Origin: Ecdyonurus torrentis
Lineage: Eukaryota; Arthropoda; Insecta; Ephemeroptera; Heptageniidae
Length of the DNA: 64,000 nt
Assembly (NCBI GenBank): GCA_949318235.1
Contig: CASGGR010000026.1
Location: forward strand, 1,299,744 to 1,363,743
Direction: 5' to 3'
Both the position numbers and the translations under genes were made by a program. The notes beneath the pieces are model-generated. The model ran no database searches and was not told the origin of the DNA. It was given only the letters and a program-made list of their open reading frames with translations. Of this stretch, positions 1-11,323 are shown piece after piece (the first letter of the stretch is position 1; every line of letters begins with the position of its first letter).

Positions 1-2144
1 CATAAATTGCAGTGATCTGTCACTATTGTAACGCGTAATCCCCAAATATATGGCTGGAAATATTTTATACTCCAAACAACACACACAAGCTCTAGCATTA
101 TAGCTGAATAATTTTTTTCTGATTTAGAAAGTGAGCGGGCTGCATATTCTACAGGATGCATGTGATTATAATCCTCAAGAATCATTAAAACAGCACCTAG
201 ACCAGCTGAAGTCGCTGCGTCACAATGTATTTCTATATATTTCCCTAATTTGAAGTGAGCTAAGATAGGTGGGGAAATTAACAATTTTTTTAATATTTGA
301 AATGAATTTTCACAATCTTCATTCCATGCTATAGGTTTTTTCTTATCAGATTTTGCGACTAATTCGTGCATAGGTTTGCATAATGCAGAGTAGCTCTCTA
401 TCCACCTGCGAAAATAGTTGCACATACCCAGGAAGCTTTGCAGAGATCTTAATCTGCTAGGGCGAGGAAATAAATCAATTATCGCTGTTTTTGTTGGATT
501 TGGAAGTATACCTTCAATTGTGATTATGTAACCTAACACCTTTACCTTTGACATTGCAAAAAAGCATTTAGACAATTTTAATTTTAAATTACTTTTACGT
601 AGGCGTGAGAATATAGCCTCTAGGTTGTCTAAATGTTGATCGAATGTTTCACTTTGTGTAATTAAGTCATCAATATAACATACTACCTGTTTCCACTTAA
701 TTTCTTCCATTACAATATCCGTAGTCTCTTGTAACACCTGGCTACCTGTAATTAACCCTTGGGCGTGGCATTTGAACTCATAGTGATTTAAGTCAGGTGT
801 ACAAAAGGCTGTCAGGTGTTTACAGTTTTCAGTAAGTGGTATTTGGAAGAAACTTTGATATAGGTCGAGTGTAGAAAAATATCTACCTCCTGATAGGTAT
901 GCTAATATGGTGTCTACGGTCGTAAAAGGTCTTATTTTATTTAAAATAAACGTATTTAGGATACGAAAATCTACCGCAAAATGAAAGGTGCCATCAGGCT
1001 TTCGTACAAGCACTATAGGTGCAGCATATTGTGATTTTGAATACCTTATAATTTTTGCTTTTAATAATTCTGCTACTTGTTGACGTATAATTTCTAATTG
1101 TAATAGTGATACTTTATATGGTTGTCTATATATAGGTTTAGTTCCTGGTTTGACTTTAATTTCGAAGGTGTGAACATTAGTGATTGAACTTTTAGCTAAA
1201 CAAGTTGCAAAAATATCTGAGTATTTGTTTATTAAATTATGCAATTTTATTTTTTCTTTTCTTGTAAGCATAGATCCAATCTGTTCCTCAGATATTTCTA
1301 CAAATGTAGATTCTTTTGATAAGCAACAAATATCAGGGTAAATTTTCTCAATAATTGAACCAACTACAGTACGTGAGAAAATTATTTGTGGATCATCAGA
1401 AGTATTTTGCAATCTTACCATAAGTCGTTTACCTTTTTTTACAATAGTTGCAGTGACATTTTTTCGTATTAATAAATTTTGATTTTGAGTGAATGTAATA
1501 TTTTGTAACAATTTATTTTTTAATTGCTCGCTGCTAACCAACAGGGCTTGATGCGGCGTGAGGCGAACATCAACATCCAGCGTTATCATGCATTTCCCGG
1601 GTGTGGCTTGCGTCACCTCTCCGGTAGAGCATTTCCGCTGTATGCGTGATGCAATCTCAGGCTGGACCACATCCTGTTGTTGCAGTGTTAATGTACTATT
1701 TTCGTAACTAATATTTGCTTTATAATCTTTTAAGAATTGAATACCTAAAATAATGCAATTATTTTCTTTGAGATTTTCACTAATATACATATTTTGTTGA
1801 AATTTATTTTCTCCCATTTGAAATATAATATTTACTGTACCTTTAGTTTCAACAATATGACCACTGGCTGACCGTAAAGGTTGATTACATGCAGTAATTT
1901 TTTCATTTTTTAATAACTTTTTATTAATTAAATTTACAGATGAACCTGTATCAATGAAAGCATTTGCTTTGATTTTATTTATTGTAATAGGTAATATTAT
2001 TCTAACGTTATTATCAAATTGGAAGATTTTTCCTACCTTACTGACAGCATGAACTTCCGGCTCTACTGTCTCCTTGCGTTTCCCGCTTGGCGGCAATGCA
2101 TAGCTATATGTCCTACTCGACCACAAATTTCGCAAATTGGTGCA
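1..2144 (-). CDS. pol: Retrotransposon Pol polyprotein (protease, RT, start of RNase H), partial
   Basis: The frame is open from 2144 to the window edge; I checked it codon by codon and found no stop. In order: an aspartic protease with FIDTGSSVNLI near 1960-1920; a reverse transcriptase with the VDFRILN palm block near 985-960 and the catalytic YIDD box at 677-666; then RNase H, where an acidic residue in CDAATSAGLGA lies near 221. It processes the polyprotein and copies the element RNA into DNA in cytoplasmic particles. There is no separate start codon: the frame overlaps the 3' end of gag and is offset by -1, so Pol is presumably made as Gag-Pol by ribosomal frameshifting. The C-terminal part with integrase lies outside the window. 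The usual TDAS at the RNase H start is CDAA here. Confidence 0.93.
2045..2084 (-). promoter_or_regulatory. Programmed -1 ribosomal frameshift signal between gag and pol
   Basis: On the minus strand the heptamer GGGAAAC (2084-2078) sits in the gag frame as G GGA AAC, the X XXY YYZ pattern of slippery sites. After a 7-nt spacer, GACAGTA (2070-2064) can pair with TGCTGTC (2049-2043) to form a 7-bp stem containing one G-U pair, around a 14-nt loop. The gag stop TAG (2065-2063) lies in the stem and loop. Pol is open in exactly the -1 frame from here. Slippery sequence, spacing and stem are seen in the sequence; function is inferred. Confidence 0.8.
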
Positions 2145-3304
2145 TTATTTGAATTCCTACCTCCTCTATTATTTGAGTTAGGTGTTCGATTTTGACCTGT
2201 GTTTTGTGTATATGTGCGTGTGATAGCACCTGTAGATGTTTGGTTTTGTGTATTTTGCCCTTGTTGTATATGTGTGTTGTTATCTGGGTTATTCTGTTGA
2301 TTCTGTCTCCCATTATTACTGTTACCACCCCTCATGTTATTACTTCCATAGTTTGTGTTGTTTTCTCGTGTATTATTTTGATAACTACCTCTATAGTTAT
2401 TTCCCCTATAGTTATTTCCCCTGTAGTTATTCCCTCGATAATTTCCCCGATAATTTTGATATTCCCCCTGATATCCATTGTTTTGTGATGTTGGTTGTGG
2501 TTGTGTCTGTGTTTGATTGTTAATTTGTTGCTGCATATTTGCCATAGTAATGGATATATTATTTATTGCTTCCATAACACAATTTAACTCTGAATTATCT
2601 TGCGTTTGAGTCAACGTAGCCGCGTTCCTTTCCGCTAAAAGTTCTCTATCTTGTGCTCTAGAAAGTGTATCCCATAAATTATCGACTGTTTGAATCTGAT
2701 CTAACGGTATAGCTTTCAATAATTGAGGTTGTAATCCTTTAATAATATGTTGTATTTGCTCATCTGGAGTCATATTTTGATTTGTTCGGTAACATAGATT
2801 TATTACGTCATAGAAATATGTTTGTATTGGTTCACCAACTTTATGCACTCGTTCATACAATGATCGGTTAATCAACATAGATTCACCTGGCTTGTGAAAT
2901 TTTTGAATAAAATCAGTTTTAAAATGTTGCCAAGTACTATGTGGATTTTGCCGATGATAACTTTCATACCATCCATATGCATCCTTACCTAAGTATGCTG
3001 CAATATTAGCACGCTTTTTTACATTATCCCAACCATTTGAACTTGAGACAGCTTCATAACGGCTTAAATATCCGTTAGGTTCATCCTTAATATCGTAAAT
3101 TGGGACTCTAGTAGAAGGCATGACTTGAACCTCCACCACAGGAGGTGGTGGATTGTTTTGAGCCATTTTAATTAATTTTCGTTGTCTATTTAAATCGTTC
3201 GCATTACACCACACCCCATGCACAAAATTATATTCGAATGATCTGTTAGCTAGCCTACGACTACGTCTAGTTGGACTCTTTTTTTGTCGAATATTTCCTA
3301 CCAT
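2063..3304 (-). CDS. gag: Retrotransposon Gag (nucleocapsid with CCHC zinc knuckle)
   Basis: 413 residues from the first ATG at 3304; upstream codons in this frame lead to a stop without another ATG. The N-terminal third is basic. The middle resembles the retrotransposon gag capsid domain (aromatic-rich WYESYH, then TWQHFKTDFIQKFHKPGES). A Gly/Asn/Arg-rich region follows with repeated NYRGN units near residues 285-310 and long Asn/Gln stretches. It ends with one CCHC zinc knuckle, CEICGRVGHIAMHC, near residues 391-404, which would bind element RNA. An internal ATG (MAQNNPPPP) is an alternative start. Gag assembles the particle in which reverse transcription occurs. The stop lies within the predicted frameshift stem. 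Confidence 0.93.
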   Translation of the reverse strand: MVGNIRQKKSPTRRSRRLANRSFEYNFVHGVWCNANDLNRQRKLIKMAQNNPPPPVVEVQVMPSTRVPIYDIKDEPNGYLSRYEAVSSSNGWDNVKKRANIAAYLGKDAYGWYESYHRQNPHSTWQHFKTDFIQKFHKPGESMLINRSLYERVHKVGEPIQTYFYDVINLCYRTNQNMTPDEQIQHIIKGLQPQLLKAIPLDQIQTVDNLWDTLSRAQDRELLAERNAATLTQTQDNSELNCVMEAINNISITMANMQQQINNQTQTQPQPTSQNNGYQGEYQNYRGNYRGNNYRGNNYRGNNYRGSYQNNTRENNTNYGSNNMRGGNSNNGRQNQQNNPDNNTHIQQGQNTQNQTSTGAITRTYTQNTGQNRTPNSNNRGGRNSNNAPICEICGRVGHIAMHCRQAGNARRQ

Positions 3305-3364
3305 CACCAAACATGGCTATTTTATTTAATAACGAATACCACTTATTTTACCGAAATTGTAAGA

Positions 3365-3380
3365 AAATGCGCCTCCACCA
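3365..3380 (-). other. Putative tRNA primer-binding site
   Basis: Directly inside the LTR, separated by one base, the minus strand reads TGGTGGAGGCGCATTT. A TGG start is expected for a sequence complementary to a tRNA 3'-CCA end. I could not match it to a particular tRNA from memory, so the primer is not named. Confidence 0.55.
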
Positions 3381-3381
3381 A

Positions 3382-3785
3382 TGATACAAAGAGGGGTCTT
3401 TGTAGTCATAATTTAGAAGTTAGGTCTAAAGTTTACGTAGCTTTATAGAATCATAAGTGGAATATTCGTTTAACAATAAAACAATCATGTTCGCTTTAGT
3501 CGGATTATTATAAGTTTTATTAAAGTAAGTTATACATACCAGAGTATAGTGACGAATGAGGGTGTAAGATAGTGGTCTGACAACCTGTGTATATTGCGTC
3601 TGACTTAGGAAGCAATCTGCGACCGTATGAGAGCTACTTCCTATGCTATTGACACATATATACACTTTTTACTTATATGCGGAAATGACTCTTTGTATAA
3701 TTATTATACAAAGTATGACGTCTATTACATTACTAATGTATCCTGTAATTATCCTGACCACACATCTTACTCCCTTATCGTAACA
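3382..3785 (-). repeat. 5' LTR of the Ty3/gypsy element (404 bp)
   Basis: In element orientation the LTR begins TGTTACGATAAGG and ends CTTTGTATCA, giving short imperfect inverted ends (TGTTAC/GTATCA). The outer end touches satellite (gtacttttcagactg) without a gap; GTAC is therefore the likely start of the target-site duplication, but the other end is outside the window. Promoter-like features on the minus strand are TATAAG at 3677-3672 and an AATAAA at 3521-3516. A 23-bp near-perfect palindrome lies at 3691-3713 (CTTTGTATAAT / ATTATACAAAG), and ACAAAGA/TCTTTGT around GGGG lies near the inner end. Confidence 0.85.
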
Positions 3786-5703
3786 GTACTTTTCAGACTG
3801 TGAATTTCATTTTTAATGATATCTCCAAAACTAATAAAGCTACAGGCTTGCGGTTTGAACTAAAATGTAGGACTAACAGACTTGCAAAGAAAAGGTTATT
3901 ACACCTTAATCGCTCCAATGCAAACTTTTGCCGTTATAGAGAATCTCAGTGCTTTCTCATCGTACTTTTCAGACTGTGAATACGATTTTTGATGATATTT
4001 CCGAAACTAATAAAGCTTTAGGCTTGCGGTTTGAATTAAAATGTAGGACTAACAGACTTGCAAAGAAAAGGTTATTACACCTTAATCGCTCCAATGCAAA
4101 CTTTCGCCGTTATAGAGAATCTCAGTGCTTTCTCATCGTACTTTTCAGACTGTGAATACGATTTTTATTGATATCTCCGAAACAAATAAAGCTACAGGCT
4201 TGCGATTTGAACTAAAATGTAGGACTAACAGACTTGCAAAGAAAAGGTTAAACACCTTAATTGCTCCAATGCAAACTTTCGCCGTTATAGAGAATCTCAG
4301 TGCTTTCTCATCGTACTTTTCAGACTGTGAATACGATTTTTGATGATATTTCCGAAACTTATAAAGCTACAGGCTTGCGGTTTGAACTAAAATGTAGGAC
4401 TAACAGACTTGCAAAGAAAAGGTTATTACACCTTAATCGATCCAATGCAAACTTTCGCCGTTATAGAGAATCTCAGTGCTTTCTCATCGTACTTTTCAGA
4501 CTGAATACGATTGATGATGATATGTCCGAAACTAATAAAGCTACAGGCTTGCGGTTTGAACTAAAATGTAGGACTAACAGACTTGCAAAGAAAAGGTTAT
4601 TACACCTTAATCGCTCCAATGCAAACTTTCGCCGTTATAGAGAATCTTAGTGCTTTCTCATCGTACTTTTCAGACTGTGAATACGATTTTTAATGATGTC
4701 TCCGAAACTAATAAAGCTACAGGCTTGCGGTTTGAACTAAAATGTAGGACTAACAGACTTGCAAAGAAAAGTAATTACACCTTAATCGCTATAAATGCAA
4801 ACTTTCGCCGTTATAGAGAATCTCAGTTCGTTCTCATCGTACATTTCATACTGTGAATACGATTTTTGATATCTCCGAAACTAATAAAGCTACAGGCTCG
4901 CGGATTGAACTAAAATGTAGGACAAACAGACTTGCAAAGAAAAGGTTATTACACCTTAATCGCTCCAATGCAAACTTTCGCCGTTATAGAGAATCTCAAT
5001 GATTTCTCATCGTACTTTTCAGACTGTGAATACGATTTTTGATAATATCTCCGAAACTAATAAAGCTACAGGCTTGCGGTTGGAACTAAAATGTAGGACT
5101 AACAGACTTGCAAAGAAAAGGTTATTACACTTTAATCGCTCCAATGCAAACTTTCGCCGTTATAGAGAATCTCAGTGCTTTCTCATCGTACTTTTCAGAC
5201 TGTGAATATGATTTTTGATAATATTTTCGAAACTAATAAAGCTTTAGACTTGCGGTTTGAACTAAAATGTAAGACTAACAGACTTGCAAAGAAAAGGTTA
5301 TTACACCTTAATCGCTCCAATGCAAACTTTCGCCGTTACAGAGAATCTTAGTGCTTTCTCATCGTACTTTTCAGACTGTGAATACGATTTTTAATGATAT
5401 CTCCGAAACTAATAAAGCTACAGGCTTGCGGTTTGAACTAAAATGTAGGACTAACAGACTTGCAAAGAAAAGGTTATTACACCTTAATCGCTTCAATGCA
5501 AACTTTCGCCGTTATAGAAAATCTCAGTGCTTTCTCATCGTACTTTTCAGACTGTGAATACGATTTTTGATAATATTTCCGAAACTAATAAAGCTACAGG
5601 CTTGCGGTTTGAAACTAAAATGTAGGACTAACAGACTTGCAAAGAAAAAGTTATTACACCTTAATCGCTCCAATGCAAACTTTCGCCGTTATAGAGAATC
5701 TCA

Positions 5704-8700
5704 ATGATTTCTCATCTTACTTTTCAGACTGTGAATACGATTTTTGATAATATCTCCGAAACTAATAAAGCTACAGGCTTGCGGTTTGAACTAAAATGTA
5801 GGAGTAACAGACTTGCAAAGAAAAGGTTATTACACTTTAATCGCTCCAATGCAAACTTTCGCCGTTATAGAGAATCTCAGTGCTTTCTCATCGTACTTTT
5901 CAGACTGTGAATATGATTTTTGATAATATTTCCGAAACTAATAAAGCTTTAGGCTTGCGGTTTGAACTAAAATGTAAGACTAACAGACTTGCAAAGAAAA
6001 GGTTATTACACCTTAATCGCTTCAATGCAAACTTTCGCCGTTATAGAGAATCTTAGTGCTTTCTCATCGTACTTTTCAGACTGTGAATACGATTTTTAAT
6101 GATATCTCTGAAACTAATAAAGCTACAGGCTTGCGGTTTGAACTAAAATGTAGGACTAACAGACTTGCAAGGAAAAGGTTATTACACCTTAATCGCTTCA
6201 ATGCAAACTTTCGCCGTTATAGAAAATCTCAGTGCTTTCTCATCGTACTTTTCAGACTGTGAATACGATTTTTGATGATATTTCCGAAACTAATAAAGCT
6301 ACAGGCTTGCGGTTTGAACTAAAATGTAGGACTAACAGACTTGCAAAGAAAAGGTTATTACACCTTAATCGCTCCAATGCAAACTTTCGCCGTTATAGAG
6401 AATCTCAGTGCTTTCTCATCGTACTTTTCAGACTGTGAATACGATTTTTATTGATATCTCCGAAACTAATAAAGCTACAGGCTTGCGGTTTGAACTAAAA
6501 TGTAGTACTAACAGACTTGCAAAGAAAAGTAATTACACCTTAATCGCTCCAATGCAAACTTTTGCCGTTATAGAGAATCTTAGTGCTTTCTCATCGTACT
6601 TTTCAGACTGTGAATACGATTTTTAATGATATCTCTGAAACAAATAAAGCTACAGGCTTGCGGTTTGAACTAAAATGTAGGACTAACAGACTTGCAAAGA
6701 AAAGGTTATTACACCTTAATCGCTCCAATGCAAACTTTCGCCGTTATAGAGAATCTTAGTGCTTTCTCATCGTACTTTTCAGACTGTGAATATGATTTTT
6801 GATAATATTTCCGAAACTAATAAAGCTTTAGGTTTGCGGTTTGAACTAAAATGTAAGACTAACAGACTTGCAAAGAAAAGGTTATTACACCTTAATCGCT
6901 CCAATGCAAACTTTCGCCGTTATAGAGAATCTTAGTGCTTTCTCATCGTACTTTTCAGACTGTGAATACGATTTTTAATGATATCTCCGAAACTAATAAA
7001 GCTACAGGCTTGCGGTTTGAACTAAAATGTAGGACTAACAGACTTGCAAAGAAAAGGTTATTACACCTTAATCGCTCCAATGCAAACTTTCGCCGTTATA
7101 GAGAATCTTAGTGCTTTCTCATCGTACTTTTCAGACTGTGAATACGATTTTTAATGATATCTCCGAAACTAATAAAGCTACAGGCTTGCGGTTTGAACTA
7201 AAATGTAGGACTAACAGACTTGCAAAGAATAGGTTATTACACCTTAATCGCTTCAATGCAAACTTTCGCCGTTATAGAGAATCTCAGTGCTTTCTCATCG
7301 TACTTTTCAGACTGTGAATACGATTTTTTATGATATTTCCGAAACTAATAAAGCTACAAGCTTGCGGTTTAAACTAAAATTTAGGACTAACAGACTAGCA
7401 AAAAAAGGTTATTACACCTTAATCGCTATAAATGCAAACTTTCGCCGTTATAGAGAATCTCAGTGCTTTCTCATCGTACTTTTCAGACTGTGAATACGAT
7501 TTTTGATATCTCCGAAACTAATAAAGCTACAGGCTCGCGGATTGAACTAAAATGTAGGACAAACAGACTTGCAAAGAAAAGGTTATTACACTTTAATCGC
7601 TCAAATGCAAACTTTCGCCGTTATAGAGAATCTCAGTGCTTTTTCATCGTACTTTTCAGACTGTGAATACGATTTTTGATGATATTTCCGAAACTAATAA
7701 AGCTACAGGCTTGCGGTTTGAACTAAAATGTAGGACTAACAGTCTTGCAAAGAAAAGGTTATTTCACCTTAATCGTTCCAATGCAAACTTTCGCCGTTAT
7801 AGAGAATCTTATTGCTTTCTCATTGTACTTTTCAGACTGTGAATACGATTTTTAATGATATCTCCGAAACTAATAAAGCTACAGGCTTGCGGTTTGAACT
7901 AAAATGTAGGACAAACAGACTTGCAAAGAAAAGGTTATTACACCTTAATCGCTCCAATGCAAACTTTCACCGTTATAGAGAATCTCAGCGCTTTGTCATT
8001 GTACTTTTCAGACTGTGAATACGATTTTTAATGATATCTCCGAAACTAATAAAGCTACAGGCTTGCGGTTTGAACTAAAATGTAGGACAAACAGACTTGC
8101 AAAGAAAAGGTTATTACACCTTAATCGCTCCAATGCAAACTTTCACCGTTATAGAGAATCTCAGCGCTTTGTCATTGTACTTTTCAGACTGTGAATACGA
8201 TTTTTGATGATATCTCCGAAACTAATAAATCTACAATCTTGCGGTTTGAACTAAAATGTAGGACTAACAGACTTGCAAAGAAAAGGTTAATACACCTTAA
8301 TCGCTATAAATGCAAACTTTCGCCGTTATAGAGAATCTCAGTTCGTTCTCATCGTACATTTCATACTGTGAATACGATTTTTGATATCTCCGAAACTAAT
8401 AAAGCTACAGGCTCGCGGATTGAACTAAAATGTAGGACAAACAGACTTGCAAAGAAAAGGTTATTACACCTTAATCGCTCCAATGCAAACTTTCGCCGTT
8501 ATAGAGAATCTCAATGATTTCTCATCGTACTTTTCAGACTGTGAATACGATTTTTGATAATATCTCCGAAACTAATAAAGCTACAGGCTTGCGGTTTGAA
8601 CTAAAATGTAGGAGTAACAGACTTGCAAAGAAAAGGTTATTACACTTTAATCGCTCCAATGCAAACTTTCGCCGTTATAGAGAATCTCAGTGCTTTCTCA

Positions 8701-11323
8701 TCGTACTTTTCAGACTGTGAATATGATTTTTGATAATATTTCCGAAACTAATAAAGCTTTAGGCTTGCGGTTTGAACTAAAATGTAAGACTAACAGACTT
8801 GCAAAGAAAAGGTTATTACACCTTAATCGCTTCAATGCAAACTTTCGCCGTTATAGAGAATCTTAGTGCTTTCTTATCGTACTTTTCAGACTGTGAATAC
8901 GATTTTTAATGATATCTCTGAAACTAATAAAGCTACAGGCTTGCGGTTTGAACTAAAATGTAGGACTAACAGACTTGCAAGGAAAAGGTTATTACACCTT
9001 AATCGCTTCAATGCAAACTTTCGCCGTTATAGAAAATCTCAGTGCTTTCTCATCGTACTTTTCAGACTGTGAATACGATTTTTGATGATATTTCCGAAAC
9101 TAATAAAGCTACAGGCTTGCGGTTTGAACTAAAATGTAGGACTAACAGACTTGCAAAGAAAAGGTTATTACACCTTAATCGCTCCAATGCAAACTTTCGC
9201 CGTTATAGAGAATCTCAGTGCTTTCTCATCGTACTTTTCAGACTGTGAATACGATTTTTATTGATATCTCCGAAACTAATAAAGCTACAGGCTTGCGGTT
9301 TGAACTAAAATGTAGGACTAACAGACTTGCAAAGAAAAGTAATTACACCTTAATCGCTCCAATGCAAACTTTTGCCGTTATAGAGAATCTTAGTGCTTTC
9401 TCATCGTACTTTTCAGACTGTGAATACGATTTTTAATGATATCTCTGAAACAAATAAAGCTACAGGCTTGCGGTTTGAACTAAAATGTAGGACTAACAGA
9501 CTTGCAAAGAAAAGGTTATTACACCTTAATCGCTCCAATGCAAACTTTCGCCGTTATAGAGAATCTCAGTGCTTTCTCATCGTACTTTTCAGACTGTGAA
9601 TATGATTTTTAATAATATTTCCGAAACTAATAAAGCTTTAGGTTTGCGGTTTGAACTAAAATGTAAGACTAACAGACTTGCAAAGAAAAGGTTATTACAC
9701 CTTAATCGCTCCAATGCAAACTTTCGCCGTTATAGAGAATCTTAGTGCTTTCTCATCGTACTTTTCAGACTGTGAATACGATTTTTAATGATATCTCCGA
9801 AACTAATAAAGCTACAGGCTTGCGGTTTGAACTAAAATGTAGGACTAACAGACTTGCAAAGAAAAGGTTATTACACCTTAATCGCTCCAATGCAAACTTT
9901 CGCCGTTATAGAGAATCTTAGTGCTTTCTCATCGTACTTTTCAGACTGTGAATACGATTTTTAATGATATCTCCGAAACTAATAAAGCTACAGGCTTGCG
10001 GTTTGAACTAAAATGTAGGACTAACAGACTTGCAAAGAATAGGTTATTACACCTTAATCGCTTCAATGCAAACTTTCGCCGTTATAGAGAATCTCAGTGC
10101 TTTCTCATCGTACTTTTCAGACTGTGAATACGATTTTTTATGATATTTCCGAAACTAATAAAGCTACAAGCTTGCGGTTTAAACTAAAATTTAGGACTAA
10201 CAGACTAGCAAAAAAAGGTTATTACACCTTAATCGCTATAAATGCAAACTTTCGCCGTTATAGAGAATCTCAGTGCTTTCTCATCGTACTTTTCAGACTG
10301 TGAATACGATTTTTGATATCTCCGAAACTAATAAAGCTACAGGCTCGCGGATTGAACTAAAATGTAGGACAAACAGACTTGCAAAGAAAAGGTTATTACA
10401 CTTTAATCGCTCAAATGCAAACTTTCGCCGTTATAGAGAATCTCAGTGCTTTTTCATCGTACTTTTCAGACTGTGAATACGATTTTTGATGATATTTCCG
10501 AAACTAATAAAGCTACAGGCTTGCGGTTTGAACTAAAATGTAGGACTAACAGTCTTGCAAAGAAAAGGTTATTTCACCTTAATCGTTCCAATGCAAACTT
10601 TCGCCGTTATAGAGAATCTTATTGCTTTCTCATTGTACTTTTCAGACTGTGAATACGATTTTTAATGATATCTCCGAAACTAATAAAGCTACAGGCTTGC
10701 GGTTTGAACTAAAATGTAGGACAAACAGACTTGCAAAGAAAAGGTTATTACACCTTAATCGCTCCAATGCAAACTTTCACCGTTATAGAGAATCTCAGCG
10801 CTTTGTCATTGTACTTTTCAGACTGTGAATACGATTTTTAATGATATCTCCGAAACTAATAAAGCTACAGGCTTGCGGTTTGAACTAAAATGTAGGACAA
10901 ACAGACTTGCAAAGAAAAGGTTATTACACCTTAATCGCTCCAATGCAAACTTTCACCGTTATAGAGAATCTCAGCGCTTTGTCATTGTACTTTTCAGACT
11001 GTGAATACGATTTTTGATGATATCTCTGAAACTAATAAATCTACAATCTTGCGGTTTGAACTAAAATGTAGGACTAACAGACTTGCAAAGAAAAGGTTAT
11101 TACACCTTAATCGCTATAAATGCAAACTTTCGCCGTTATAGAGAATCTCAGTTCGTTCTCATCGTACATTTCATACTGTGAATACGATTTTTGATATCTC
11201 CGAAACTAATAAAGCTACAGGCTCGCGGATTGAACTAAAATGTAGGACAAACAGACTTGCAAAGAAAAGGTTATTACACCTTAATCGCTCCAATGCAAAC
11301 TTTCGCCGTTATAGAGAATCTCA
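5704..11323 (+). repeat. Higher-order duplication, 2810-bp period (two copies of 16 monomers)
   Basis: Block 5704-8513 is repeated as 8514-11323. Diagnostic monomers match at exactly 2810-bp offsets: the ARKRLLH-type monomer at 6056/8866, the TTTTTTATGATATTTCC monomer at 7317/10127, the 173-bp monomer at 7463/10273, and the GTTCGTTCTC monomer near 8340/11150. The flanking monomers do not match at this offset, which marks the block edges approximately. Confidence 0.88.

Larger units (their letters stand above)
1..3785 (-). mobile_element. Ty3/gypsy LTR retrotransposon, 5' part (runs off the left edge)
   Basis: On the minus strand the order is 5' LTR (3785-3382), a PBS-like TGG sequence, gag, then pol in the -1 frame with protease, reverse transcriptase and the start of RNase H. 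Protease before RT, with RNase H following, fits Ty3/gypsy; integrase and the 3' LTR would lie to the left of the window. Both frames are open, which suggests a fairly young copy. Its right end meets the 176-bp satellite abruptly at 3785/3786, so it inserted into the array. The clade within Ty3/gypsy is not assigned. Confidence 0.93.

Noticed and set aside
3426..3665. 79-codon ORF within the LTR
   Set aside because: Lies wholly in the LTR promoter/R region and has no known domain; expected by chance.
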